In this document: in pieces, positions 1-8,483 of the stretch
Position numbering within the stretch: the first letter of the stretch is position 1
Layout of the letters: every line of letters starts with the position of its first letter
From: an uncultured Bacteroidales bacterium
GTDB lineage: Bacteria; Bacteroidota; Bacteroidia; Bacteroidales; UBA932
Direction of reading: 5' to 3'
DNA: 64,000 nucleotides
NCBI GenBank assembly: GCA_900318445.1
Contig: ONKO01000001.1
Span: forward strand, 1 to 64,000
Program-made: the position numbers and the translations under genes
The notes under the pieces: model-generated
Database searches by the model: none
The model's input: the letters and a program-made list of their open reading frames with translations, nothing else
Told to the model about the DNA's origin: nothing

Positions 1-20
1 GGCTTAATTAAAATACCCAT
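1..20 (-). CDS. rplW: 50S ribosomal protein L23, N-terminal end only (partial)
   Basis: Only the first codons are in the window. Reading leftwards from an ATG whose complement is at 18-20, the peptide begins MGILIK, like the start of bacterial L23 (typically MGxIIKP). An AGGAG-like ribosome binding site sits about 9 nt upstream (revcomp of 23-33). It follows rplD by 13 nt, the normal S10-operon order L3-L4-L23, so it is almost certainly co-transcribed. The call rests on six residues plus synteny. Confidence 0.75.
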
Positions 21-33
21 TGTCTTTTCTCCT

Positions 34-660
34 TTACTTTACTCTTGCTGCGAGGATGTCCTGCACGCCGTCCACAAGCACCAGGGAATGGGCATTCATG
101 ATAGCGTAGGTATTGATCTCGTCAACGGTGATCACCTGCACGGAGGGCAGGTTGCGGGATGACAGGAAAATATTGTTGGAGTTCTCCGGGAGAACGAAGA
201 GCACCTTGCGGTCTCCGGCTTTGATAGCGGAGAGGATATTCTTGAACTCCTTGGTCTTGGGGGCGTCCATGGCGAAGGGCTCCACGAGCACAATCTTGCC
301 TTCGGCAGCCTTGTAGGAGAGAGCGCTCACGCGAGCGAGCTGCTTTACCTTCTTGTTGAGCTTGAAGCGGTAGTCGCGGGGCTTGGGGCCGAACACGTTA
401 CCACCACCCACGAAGATACCGGCCTTGAGGGAACCGTGACGAGCACCGCCGCCGCCCTTCTGGCGACCCAGCTTCTTGGTGGAATAAGCAACCTCGCTGC
501 GATCCTTGGTCTTGGCAGTGCCCTGACGCTGGGCGGCGAGATAGTTGAGAACGTCCAGATAGATGACGTGGTCGTTGGGCTGAACGCCGAAGACCTTCTC
601 ATCGAGGACTACCTTCTTTCCGGATTCAGTTCCGTCAATCTTATATACAGAAAGTTCCAT
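34..660 (-). CDS. rplD: 50S ribosomal protein L4
   Basis: A 208-residue protein of normal L4 length. It has the L4 hallmark central loop rich in Arg, Lys and Gly (about residues 55-95, containing GRQKGGGGARHGS and GPKPRDY), which reaches into the peptide exit tunnel of the large subunit, and a globular C-terminal part with the L4-like NAHSLVLVDG stretch. In many bacteria L4 also regulates its own operon by attenuation; nothing here shows whether that applies. The gene follows rplC by 3 nt and precedes rplW by 13 nt, so these genes form one transcript. Confidence 0.97.
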   Translation of the reverse strand: MELSVYKIDGTESGKKVVLDEKVFGVQPNDHVIYLDVLNYLAAQRQGTAKTKDRSEVAYSTKKLGRQKGGGGARHGSLKAGIFVGGGNVFGPKPRDYRFKLNKKVKQLARVSALSYKAAEGKIVLVEPFAMDAPKTKEFKNILSAIKAGDRKVLFVLPENSNNIFLSSRNLPSVQVITVDEINTYAIMNAHSLVLVDGVQDILAARVK

Positions 661-663
661 AGC

Positions 664-1260
664 TTAAGCCTCCAGAATAATGTAAGAACCTTTGGCTCCG
701 GGGACGGAACCCTTTACTACTACGAGATTGTTCTCAGGGATGACTTTGAGGACCTCGAGGTTGAATACCTTCACACGCTCGTTGCCCATGTGACCTGCCA
801 TGCGCATTCCCGGGAAAACGCGGGAAGGCCAGGAGGATGCACCCATGGAACCAGGGTGGCGGAGGCGGTTGTGCTGACCGTGGGTCTGACCACCTACACC
901 GGCGAATCCGTGACGCTTGACAACGCCCTGGAAACCTTTACCTTTAGAAGTACCGACAACATCCACGTACTTGACATCCTCAGTGAAGACATCGGCCACG
1001 GTGATGGTGTCTCCGAGCTTGAGCTCTCCGGCGAAGTCTGCTGCGAATTCCACGAGCTTCTTCTTGGGAGTAGTTCCAGCCTTTTCGAAATGGCCCTTGA
1101 GGGCCGCGCTGGTGCGTTTCTCTTTCTTTTCGTCATAGGCAAGCTGCACGGCGGAGTAACCGTCGGTTTCTACAGTGCGAACCTGCGTGACAACACACGG
1201 ACCAGCCTCAACGACAGTGCACGGGATATTCTTCCCGTCGGCACCGAAGACGGAAATCAT
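664..1260 (-). CDS. rplC: 50S ribosomal protein L3
   Basis: L3 family: conserved blocks [35 protein letters not shown] and [13 protein letters not shown], with the residues that approach the peptidyl-transferase centre. The first ATG compatible with the family is at 1260 ([11 protein letters not shown]). The usual Bacteroidota N-terminus (MPGLLGKKIGM-TSVF) is not intact. The frame is open upstream to a TTG at 1296 reading [12 protein letters not shown], which keeps only GL and GM of that motif. The promoter at 1307-1337 would put the transcript start near 1300, leaving 4-6 nt before the TTG but about 40 nt before the ATG, so I chose the ATG. rpsJ (S10), usually the upstream neighbour, is absent here: L3 is the first gene of this operon. 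Confidence 0.93.
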   Translation of the reverse strand: MISVFGADGKNIPCTVVEAGPCVVTQVRTVETDGYSAVQLAYDEKKEKRTSAALKGHFEKAGTTPKKKLVEFAADFAGELKLGDTITVADVFTEDVKYVDVVGTSKGKGFQGVVKRHGFAGVGGQTHGQHNRLRHPGSMGASSWPSRVFPGMRMAGHMGNERVKVFNLEVLKVIPENNLVVVKGSVPGAKGSYIILEA

Positions 1261-1306
1261 TCCGTTTATAACGCATTGGAGGCCTCTTGGGCACAATTGC
1301 GGACCG

Positions 1307-1337
1307 CAAAGATACGGATAAATTCCCGATAATCAAA
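1307..1337 (-). promoter_or_regulatory. Bacteroidota-type promoter for rplC-rplD-rplW
   Basis: On the minus strand TTTG (1337-1334) is followed after exactly 19 nt by TATCTTTG (1314-1307), a full match to the Bacteroidota sigma-A consensus (TTTG-N19-21-TAnnTTTG). Predicted transcription start is near 1300-1302, about 40 nt before the rplC ATG. Confidence 0.8.
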
Positions 1338-1376
1338 ACTTTTTAACAGATTTATCAACATCCCAACTATTTGGGA

Positions 1377-1407
1377 TTTGATTATTTGCACGAATCAATT
1401 ACCTTTG
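1377..1407 (+). promoter_or_regulatory. Bacteroidota-type promoter for the TonB receptor operon
   Basis: TTTG at 1377-1380, 19 nt, then TACCTTTG at 1400-1407. It diverges from the rplC promoter, and the two -33 elements lie about 40 bp apart. The predicted start near 1412-1414 leaves a very short leader before the ATG at 1420. Confidence 0.78.
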
Positions 1408-1419
1408 TAGTGTTTGATT

Positions 1420-4209
1420 ATGAAACACTTCATTACACTGTATCTTGCGGTCTTTCTTTGCGGGCCGATGCTGCTGGCGGCCCCGACCGTCCGTATCAGC
1501 GGAAAAGTGCTGGAAGCCGACGGCGAGGTTCCCGTCCCGGGCGCCGTAGTGCGGCTGGACGAAAACTACCTGTGGTCCGTAACCGATGCCGACGGCCGAT
1601 TCAGCCTGGACAACGTACAGCAGGGCAACTATACCCTGGAGGTAAGCTGCCTGGGCTATGTGACCGAGTCCCGACAGATTAGCGTACGGCGCAATCTGTC
1701 CGGCATCCTCTTCCGCCTGTCGCAGAACACGCTGGCCCTGAAAGAGGTGGTGGTGACGGCCGAAAAATCCAAGGACAACATCAACACCACGCAGACCATC
1801 GGCCGCACGGCCCTGGACCATCTGCAGATGAACAGTATGGGCGGCATCACGGCCCTGCTGCCCGGAGGAAAAACCCTGAACCCCGACCTCACCTCCGACA
1901 ACGCCCTTTCCCTCCGCTCGGGCGGGCTGTCGGTGGGCAACGCCGCCTTCTCGACCGCCGTGGAAATCAACGGCGTGCGAATGGGAGGCAACGCCTCCTT
2001 CGGGGAAATGTCCGGTATCGGCACGCGCAGCCTGAGCGTAGAGAACATCGAGAGCATCGAGGTCGTCACAGGCGTTCCGTCGGCCGAATACGGAGACCTG
2101 GGCAGCGGCCTGATCAAAGTGAATACCCAGAAGGGACGCACGCCCTTGAGCATCGTGGCCTCGGTGAACCCCCGCACCTACGAAGTGTCGGTGTCCAAGG
2201 GCTTCGACCTGGGGAAGGGCGTAATGAACGTGGGGGTGGAATGGGTCCGCGCCACGAAGAAACTCACATCGCCTTACACCTCCTATACCCGGCGCGGCAT
2301 CACGCTGGACTACACGCGCACCTTCAATAAGGTCCTGCGGCTGGAAGCCGGCCTCAACGGCAACCTGGGCGGGATGAACACGGTAAGCGACCCCGACGCC
2401 TATTCCGAGGAATTCACCCGCGAACGGGACAACATCCTTACCCCGCACGTAAAACTTACCTGGCTGCTGAACCGCAGCTGGATTACCAACCTTACCCTGG
2501 AAGGGTCGGTCTATTACCACGACCGCCGCAGCCAGTTCCACGGCTATCACTCCAGCGCCGTGCAGATGCCGGCCGTGCACGCCACCGAACAGGGCTACTG
2601 GATGGCCGGCATCCTGCCCCTCACCTACTACAGCGACCAGATCGTAGACTCCAGGGAACTGGACTTCGCCGCCTCGCTCAAATACCACTGGCTGCGCCAC
2701 TGGGGGCCTGTCAAGAACCTGGTGAAGGCGGGCGTGCAGTGGAAGGCCGACGGCAACGTGGGCCGGGGAGAATACTATGAAGACCCTTCGCTGGAGGCCG
2801 ACGGCTACCGTCCGCGCCCGTACAGCGACTATCCCTATATGCACAACCTGTCGGGCTACCTGGAAGACAACGTCACCATCCCCATCGGCAAGACAACCCT
2901 GAACCTCGTGGCCGGCCTTCGCCTGGAGACCGTCTTCCTGCAGGGCTCGCACTATGACGACCTCACCATCCTGTCCCCGCGCCTGAATGCCAAGTGGACC
3001 GTGAGCAAGCAACTGGCCTTCCGCGGCGGCTGGGGCGTGGCGGGCAAACTGCCCTCCTACCACATCCTGTTTCCTCAGCCCGAATACCGGGACCTGCTGT
3101 CGCTGGGCTATTCCTGGGCCGACGGATCGGCCTACGTGTACTACACCCAGCCCTACAGTATGGTGTACAACCCGCACCTGCGCTGGCAGCGCAACATCAA
3201 CTCGGAAGTGGGCATCGACGCAACTCTGCTCAAGACCCGGATTTCCCTGGTGGGCTTTTACAACAAGACCAAAGACCCCTACGAGCTGGGCACGGTGTAC
3301 GAACCCTTCGCCTATAATATTATAGAGAAGCCCGCCGGCTACGCCCTGATTAGCGAACCCGACGTCATCGTGGACCACCAGACCGGAGAAACTTATTTCC
3401 AGGACGCGGACGGCCTGTACGTGCCCGGAACCGTGAAGGTGACCGACCAGACCTTCGCTGCCAGCCGCCGGCAGGAGAACGGGGCCGATGTTCACCGCTA
3501 CGGCGTGGAACTCACGGTGGACTTCCCGGAAATCAAGCCCATCGGCACCACCCTGCGGCTGGACGCCGCCTGGAACCACACGGAATATACCTCGAACGTA
3601 ACTTCCTACCTGTACCGCAACGGATGGTCGCACACCGTCCTGCCCAACCGGTCCTACCAGTATGTGGGCGTATACAAGGGCGGCACCAACGTCTATGACG
3701 GACGCCGGGCCGATAACGTGGACGCCAACCTCACGGCCATCACCCACATCCCGCGCGCCAGGCTTGTGATTACCATTCGTCTGGAGGCTGCCCTGCTTCG
3801 CCGCTCGCAGTATACCAGCAGCCGCGCCTTCACGGTCGATGCGGCCAGCAACACGCCCACCGGCGGCAATATCTACGACGGGAACTCCTACACCGCCGTA
3901 TATCCCCAGGCCTATATGGACCTGAACGGCGTGGTGCGCCCCTGGACCGAAGAATCGGCCGCCAACCCGGACCTGCAGCGCCTGATCCTGCGCTCCGGCA
4001 ATATGTACACCTTCGCTCCCGATGGCTACGACCCTTACTTCAGCGCCAACCTGAGCGTGACCAAGGAAATCGGCAAGCACGTGTCGCTTTCCTTCTTTGC
4101 CAACAACTTTACCAATTCCCGCCGCTTCGTAACCAGTTATGCAACCGGAGTAAGCGCCATTTTCACCCCCAACTTCTATTACGGACTCACATGCAGAATA
4201 AAATTATAG
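1420..4209 (+). CDS. TonB-dependent outer-membrane receptor with carboxypeptidase-regulatory-like domain
   Basis: About 929 residues. A signal peptide (MKHFITLYLAVFLCGPMLLAA) is followed by a beta-sandwich domain (about residues 27-105; ISGKVLEADG to FSLDNVQQGNYTLEVSCLGY). Next comes a plug domain (about 115-220; ALKEVVVTAEKSKD, IESIEVVTGVPSAEYGDLGSGLIKVNT) and a long beta-barrel ending in an aromatic strand. It is an active importer powered by TonB/ExbBD; the substrate is unknown. It lacks the paired SusD and LVDGxP wording of SusC proteins, so it belongs to the simpler receptor group. An in-frame TTG at 1414 is possible, but the ATG at 1420 gives a clean signal peptide. Its end overlaps the DUF4876 gene by 19 nt. 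In Bacteroidota DUF4876 and DUF6850 genes commonly follow such receptors, so they probably form one uptake complex. Confidence 0.9.
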   Translation: MKHFITLYLAVFLCGPMLLAAPTVRISGKVLEADGEVPVPGAVVRLDENYLWSVTDADGRFSLDNVQQGNYTLEVSCLGYVTESRQISVRRNLSGILFRLSQNTLALKEVVVTAEKSKDNINTTQTIGRTALDHLQMNSMGGITALLPGGKTLNPDLTSDNALSLRSGGLSVGNAAFSTAVEINGVRMGGNASFGEMSGIGTRSLSVENIESIEVVTGVPSAEYGDLGSGLIKVNTQKGRTPLSIVASVNPRTYEVSVSKGFDLGKGVMNVGVEWVRATKKLTSPYTSYTRRGITLDYTRTFNKVLRLEAGLNGNLGGMNTVSDPDAYSEEFTRERDNILTPHVKLTWLLNRSWITNLTLEGSVYYHDRRSQFHGYHSSAVQMPAVHATEQGYWMAGILPLTYYSDQIVDSRELDFAASLKYHWLRHWGPVKNLVKAGVQWKADGNVGRGEYYEDPSLEADGYRPRPYSDYPYMHNLSGYLEDNVTIPIGKTTLNLVAGLRLETVFLQGSHYDDLTILSPRLNAKWTVSKQLAFRGGWGVAGKLPSYHILFPQPEYRDLLSLGYSWADGSAYVYYTQPYSMVYNPHLRWQRNINSEVGIDATLLKTRISLVGFYNKTKDPYELGTVYEPFAYNIIEKPAGYALISEPDVIVDHQTGETYFQDADGLYVPGTVKVTDQTFAASRRQENGADVHRYGVELTVDFPEIKPIGTTLRLDAAWNHTEYTSNVTSYLYRNGWSHTVLPNRSYQYVGVYKGGTNVYDGRRADNVDANLTAITHIPRARLVITIRLEAALLRRSQYTSSRAFTVDAASNTPTGGNIYDGNSYTAVYPQAYMDLNGVVRPWTEESAANPDLQRLILRSGNMYTFAPDGYDPYFSANLSVTKEIGKHVSLSFFANNFTNSRRFVTSYATGVSAIFTPNFYYGLTCRIKL

Positions 4210-5393
4210 TATGGGCGGCAGCGGGACTGCTGCTGACGGGGTGTATGGATATGGACGCACCCTTTGCCCCCGAGAGCCTGAACCGGCTCACGGTGACGGC
4301 CGTGTATCCCGCGGGCTTCGAAACCCGCAGCGGCGCCACCGTCACCATTGAGAACATCGCCGGCGGCATCTCCTATTCCATCCTCACCGGGGACGATGCC
4401 AAGGCCACCGTCACCCTTCCGGGCGGCATCTACCGCGTGGCCGTAAGCGACCGGGACGGCCTGGACGTATTCAACGGCAACCGGGACCGCGTGGTGGTAT
4501 CCGGGCAGGATGTCTCCGTGAGCCTGGACCTGGTTCACTCCCGTGCGGGAATGCTGGTCATCAAGGAAATCTACTGCGGAGGCTGCCCCAAGACACCCGA
4601 ACAGGGCACCTACCAGAGCGACCAGTACGTGATTGTGCACAACAACAGCGACGTCATCACCTATCTGGACGGCCTGTGTATGGGCAGCGTGGCTCCGTAT
4701 AACAGCAACGCAAACAACGCCTGGGCGGCGGCCGACGGCACCCTGCCGGACTTCCTGCCCATCCTGGACGCCATCGTGCGCATCCCCGGAACCGGCACCA
4801 GCTTCCCGCTGGATCCCGGCCAGGACGCCGTGATTGCGCTGCGAGGCGCCATCGACCACGCCGCCACCTATCCGCTGTCGGTTAACCTGAACAAGCCGGA
4901 CTACTTTGTCCTGTACAACCCTACCTACTTCTACAACCAGACCTATCACCCCGCGCCCGGCAACCTCATCCAACAAGACCATTATCTGGATGTGGTCATC
5001 AAGACCGGACAGAGCAACGCCTACACCCTGTCTCTGAACTCCCCCGCCTTCGTCCTTTTCCAGGCGCAGGACGTGGATATCCGGGACTGGGTGCTGCAGC
5101 CCGGCGTGGTGCGTAGTACGCCCGGATCTTCCATCCAGATGGCCACCATCCCGCCGGAATGGGTAATTGACGGCGTAGAAGTGTTCAACGGCAGTTCGGC
5201 CGACAACCACAAGCGCCTGCTCCCCAGCATCGACGCGGGCTACGTAGTCCTGAGCGAAACCTTCAAGGGGCACACGCTGATGCGCAGAACCAATCTGGAA
5301 GCATCGGCCCAAAAGGGCTATGAGATGCTTATGGACAGCAATAACTCCAGCAACGACTTATATGAACGCGAAACACAGTCTCTACACGAGTAG
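4191..5393 (+). CDS. DUF4876-family surface lipoprotein
   Basis: A 400-residue protein with a lipoprotein signal (LLLTGC, Cys18). An Ig/carboxypeptidase-regulatory-like N-terminal domain (about 30-110; LTVTAVYPAGFETRSGATVTI to LPGGIYRVAVSDRDG) precedes the DUF4876 body, recognisable by VIKEIYCGGCPKTPEQG, QYVIVHNNSD and the YLDGLCMG stretch. The family has no proven function. Its steady linkage to TonB receptors and DUF6850 barrels suggests a substrate-binding partner at the outer membrane. It overlaps the receptor gene by 19 nt and its end overlaps the DUF6850 gene by 32 nt, which points to translational coupling. The Cys-Gly-Gly-Cys pair might bind metal or form a disulfide; this is speculation. 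Confidence 0.85.
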   Translation: MQNKIIVWAAAGLLLTGCMDMDAPFAPESLNRLTVTAVYPAGFETRSGATVTIENIAGGISYSILTGDDAKATVTLPGGIYRVAVSDRDGLDVFNGNRDRVVVSGQDVSVSLDLVHSRAGMLVIKEIYCGGCPKTPEQGTYQSDQYVIVHNNSDVITYLDGLCMGSVAPYNSNANNAWAAADGTLPDFLPILDAIVRIPGTGTSFPLDPGQDAVIALRGAIDHAATYPLSVNLNKPDYFVLYNPTYFYNQTYHPAPGNLIQQDHYLDVVIKTGQSNAYTLSLNSPAFVLFQAQDVDIRDWVLQPGVVRSTPGSSIQMATIPPEWVIDGVEVFNGSSADNHKRLLPSIDAGYVVLSETFKGHTLMRRTNLEASAQKGYEMLMDSNNSSNDLYERETQSLHE

Positions 5394-6888
5394 GTTAGTC
5401 CTGCTCCTGGCGGGCGCTGTGCTTTGCGTCCCCGCCCTCCGCGCCCAGGATGCCTGGGACGGAAGCCGCAACGTGGCCGGCCTGGCCACCGATGAGCCCG
5501 ACAGCAAGGAGGCCGAGGCCTGTATCTTCGGCAAGTTCACTTCCGGAGATTTCCGCACCTGGTCGGAGGGAAAGACCCTCTGGACCGCCGGCGCCGCCGC
5601 ACACGCCCAGACCCAGCTCAAGGACCTGGTGATGACGGGCAGTTTCGGCTTTATGCAGGAAGAAGGCACGCAGATGATGGGCTCTATGTTCTCCAAACCG
5701 GGATATTACCCCATTGACGTGCTGGAGTTCACGCCCGGCAACAAGTCCCGCCAGACCTACGACATTGCCGGCGGCCTGGCCTGGAAGAACCGCAGCCGCT
5801 GGATTCCGGGCCTGAACGTACGTTTCCAGGGCATCAACTACGCCAAGCGCAAGGACCTGCGCCACACCACCTACCGGCAGGAGCTGGAGGTGACGCCTTC
5901 GGTGCTGTACCGGGGCGATGGCTGGCGCCTGGGGGCCACCTTCGTGGCCGGAAAGAGCTCGGAATTCGTCCAGGCCGAACAAATCGGTCCCGCCAGTGCC
6001 GATACCTACTATGCCTTCCTGGACAAGGGCCTGCGCTATGGTACCTACCAGGCCTGGGACGGCAGCGGTATCCATCTGGCCGAACCCGGAGTGGACCGCC
6101 TGCCCGTGTACGAACTCACCCAGGGCCTGGCCCTGCAGTTCTCGCTGGACGGCAAGCTCTTCGCCCAACTGGAATACCTGCGCAGCCGCGGCGAAGCAGG
6201 AGAGAAAGGCTATACCTGGTTCCGCTTCCCCCGCAGGCACTGGGCAGGACAACTGCAGTACAACTTCTACGAGAACGACATCTGCCACAGCATCGGCCTG
6301 GATTATTCCTGGACCGACACCCGGCTGAACGAAACCATCCTGGAGAAAGTGACCGAGGGCGGCGTCACCACCCCCTCCATCCTGGGCAGCAACCGCGTCT
6401 TCGCCGACAAGACGTTCGAGATGAGCCTGGTCTATAAGATGGAGCGCGCCGACGGCCTGTCCCTCAACGCCTCGCTGCTCATCGACCGAAACAACAGCCT
6501 GAGCACCCTGATGTACCCGTATATGGACCTGGACGGCGGTACGCACCTGTTCTTTTCCCTGGATTCCCGGATTCCCCTGGCGCGGCGCTGGGAGCTGAAG
6601 GCCGGCTTCCTCGTTGGCGGCGGTTCCTATTCCGAGCAGATGAGTATGGCCATCGCCGAGCCCATCGGCGTAAGCACCACGCCCTTCCGCCTCACCGACT
6701 GGTTCGAAACGGAGGAAGAAGTGGCCGATGCCCTTCGCGTGCAGCTTAGCCTGGCGCTGCGCTACAACCTGGCCCGCCTGCCGCTGTACATCGAAGCGGG
6801 TTTCGACGGTACACGCGCCCTGGAACACCAGCTGGCACCCGGCCTGTACAGGCAAACCAGTTATTTACAGATTGGATACAAATTCTAA
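5362..6888 (+). CDS. DUF6850-family outer-membrane beta-barrel protein
   Basis: About 508 residues from the ATG at 5362, which gives a signal peptide (MNAKHSLYTSRLVLLLAGAVLCVPALRAQ). An in-frame start at 5320 would add a non-signal extension. The mature part is a run of amphipathic strands rich in Tyr, Trp and Arg (WIPGLNVRFQGINYAKRKDLRHTTY; WRLGATFVAGKS) ending in an aromatic strand (YRQTSYLQIGYKF), typical of an outer-membrane barrel. The family is of unknown function and normally sits next to DUF4876 and a TonB receptor, as here. It may be a second channel or assembly partner of the uptake complex. Confidence 0.8.
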   Translation: MNAKHSLYTSRLVLLLAGAVLCVPALRAQDAWDGSRNVAGLATDEPDSKEAEACIFGKFTSGDFRTWSEGKTLWTAGAAAHAQTQLKDLVMTGSFGFMQEEGTQMMGSMFSKPGYYPIDVLEFTPGNKSRQTYDIAGGLAWKNRSRWIPGLNVRFQGINYAKRKDLRHTTYRQELEVTPSVLYRGDGWRLGATFVAGKSSEFVQAEQIGPASADTYYAFLDKGLRYGTYQAWDGSGIHLAEPGVDRLPVYELTQGLALQFSLDGKLFAQLEYLRSRGEAGEKGYTWFRFPRRHWAGQLQYNFYENDICHSIGLDYSWTDTRLNETILEKVTEGGVTTPSILGSNRVFADKTFEMSLVYKMERADGLSLNASLLIDRNNSLSTLMYPYMDLDGGTHLFFSLDSRIPLARRWELKAGFLVGGGSYSEQMSMAIAEPIGVSTTPFRLTDWFETEEEVADALRVQLSLALRYNLARLPLYIEAGFDGTRALEHQLAPGLYRQTSYLQIGYKF

Positions 6889-6899
6889 CTCACAATAAT

Positions 6900-8483
6900 A
6901 TGAAAAAGTTATTCCTTTTAGGCGCTTGCCTGCTGACCCTGGCGGCCTGCGAAAAAAAGAGCGTTTCCCCCGAACCCACTCCCGAGCAGGGCGAAAAGCG
7001 CCTGGTGCGCATTGCCCCGGTTATGACCAAAGTGAGCGAAACCGCCTTTGAGGCCGGAGATGCCATTGGCGTTACGATGATCCGCTCCAACACCGATGTG
7101 TATGCCGACAATACGAAGATGGTCTTCGACGGCAGCATCTTCTCCGGCAGCCTGATGTGGTATGCAGAGGGCACCGACGGTTCCAGCGTAACCGCCTACT
7201 ATCCCTTTAACGAGGCCGGTCCGGCCAACTTCACCGTTCAGACCGACCAAAGCGCCGGGACATCGACCTCCGACTTCGTGGCCGGCGTGAAGACCGGAGT
7301 CCTGCCCAGCGCCCACGCCGTGACCCTCCCCTTCAAGCACAAGCTCACCCGCATCGTCCTGAACGTGACCAACAATGCCGAAGGCGAGCCCACTTCCATC
7401 GCCCTGAAGGGTGCCAAACTGGCGGCCAAGATTGCCGAGGACTTCACCGCCACCGTGGACGAGGCGGCCGATGCCGGCGTGATCGTGGCCCACAAGATCA
7501 GCGCCACCCAGTACGACCTCATTCTCCCGCCCCAGACCGTTTCCCTCATTGCGACGGTAACCACCGCCGGCGGCAACGAACTGAGCCAGGCCCTGCAGGA
7601 GGCCGAACTGAAGGGCGGAATGCAGTACAGCATTTCGATGATCGTGAATCCCTCCGACCTGAAGGTGGCCTTCGGTGCCGAAATCGCAGCCTGGGAAGAC
7701 GGCGGTGAGATTGGTGGCGACAACACCCTCATCGAAAAGCTGAGCCAAGGCTACATCCTCTACCACGAAGACAAGTACACCGTTGCCAAGATGAAAGACG
7801 GCAAGTGGTGGATGACCGAGAACATGCGTTATGTTCCGGAAGGCATCACCCCCAGCGCAGAGCTTGGAAACGTGACGGCGGGTGTCTACTATCCCCTCAC
7901 CGTGGTCGAGAACAGCCGTGCTTTTGCCACCGACAACGAAACCATTGCCCGCAACGGTTATCTCTACCAGGCCGAGGTTGCTCTGGGCCTGAAGATTGGC
8001 GACATCAAGTCCCTGGAAGATGCCCAGGCTCTGGAAGGTGCCCAGGGCATTTGCCCCAAGGGTTGGCATGTTCCCACCAAGACCGACATCACCAACCTGG
8101 TTGGTAAAGGTGTAGGCATTACCACCAAGACGGACGCCCCCTACTATGATGGTGCCAACGGTTCCATCAAGTTACTGAACGAAGATGGCTTCAAGATGTT
8201 CCCCTGCGGCATGGTATCCATTAACAATAATACGGTAACAGCCGGAACGCTTTCCTATACCATTTACGAGGGACGTATTGCCGCCGGTATGATGATTGGT
8301 TCTACCCAGAACGGATCTGTCACTTACAACACCGCCAACGATCCCACCTCGGGTCTCAAGAACATCAGCTTCTGTGGCCTTATGCCGATGACCAACAAGG
8401 CTACCGAAGCCGAATACACCTGCAACGGAACCAACGTAAGCTACCGCATTGCCGGCGCCCTGCGCTGCGTACGCAATGACTAA
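6900..8483 (+). CDS. Fimbrillin-like lipoprotein with C-terminal FISUMP domain
   Basis: A 527-residue lipoprotein (LTLAAC, Cys17). Residues about 30-270 resemble the fimbrillin/Mfa2-like fold of Bacteroidales (RLVRIAPVMTKVSETAFEAGDAIGV, ITAYYPF-like SVTAYYPFNEAG, LPFKHKLTRIVLNVTN). Residues about 280-527 form a FISUMP domain: DGKWWMTENMRYVP, the CPKGWHVPTKTDI block, and a terminal SYRIAGALRCVRND. Such proteins are anchored to the surface, where they may serve as adhesive or binding subunits. The gene lies 11 nt after the DUF6850 gene and overlaps the S46 peptidase gene by 8 nt (ATGACTAA), so it is part of the same transcript. The exact ligand is unknown. Confidence 0.82.
   Translation: MKKLFLLGACLLTLAACEKKSVSPEPTPEQGEKRLVRIAPVMTKVSETAFEAGDAIGVTMIRSNTDVYADNTKMVFDGSIFSGSLMWYAEGTDGSSVTAYYPFNEAGPANFTVQTDQSAGTSTSDFVAGVKTGVLPSAHAVTLPFKHKLTRIVLNVTNNAEGEPTSIALKGAKLAAKIAEDFTATVDEAADAGVIVAHKISATQYDLILPPQTVSLIATVTTAGGNELSQALQEAELKGGMQYSISMIVNPSDLKVAFGAEIAAWEDGGEIGGDNTLIEKLSQGYILYHEDKYTVAKMKDGKWWMTENMRYVPEGITPSAELGNVTAGVYYPLTVVENSRAFATDNETIARNGYLYQAEVALGLKIGDIKSLEDAQALEGAQGICPKGWHVPTKTDITNLVGKGVGITTKTDAPYYDGANGSIKLLNEDGFKMFPCGMVSINNNTVTAGTLSYTIYEGRIAAGMMIGSTQNGSVTYNTANDPTSGLKNISFCGLMPMTNKATEAEYTCNGTNVSYRIAGALRCVRND

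Noticed and set aside
1399..4080. An 893-codon minus-strand frame
   Set aside because: Antisense of the TonB receptor; composition is that of a shadow.
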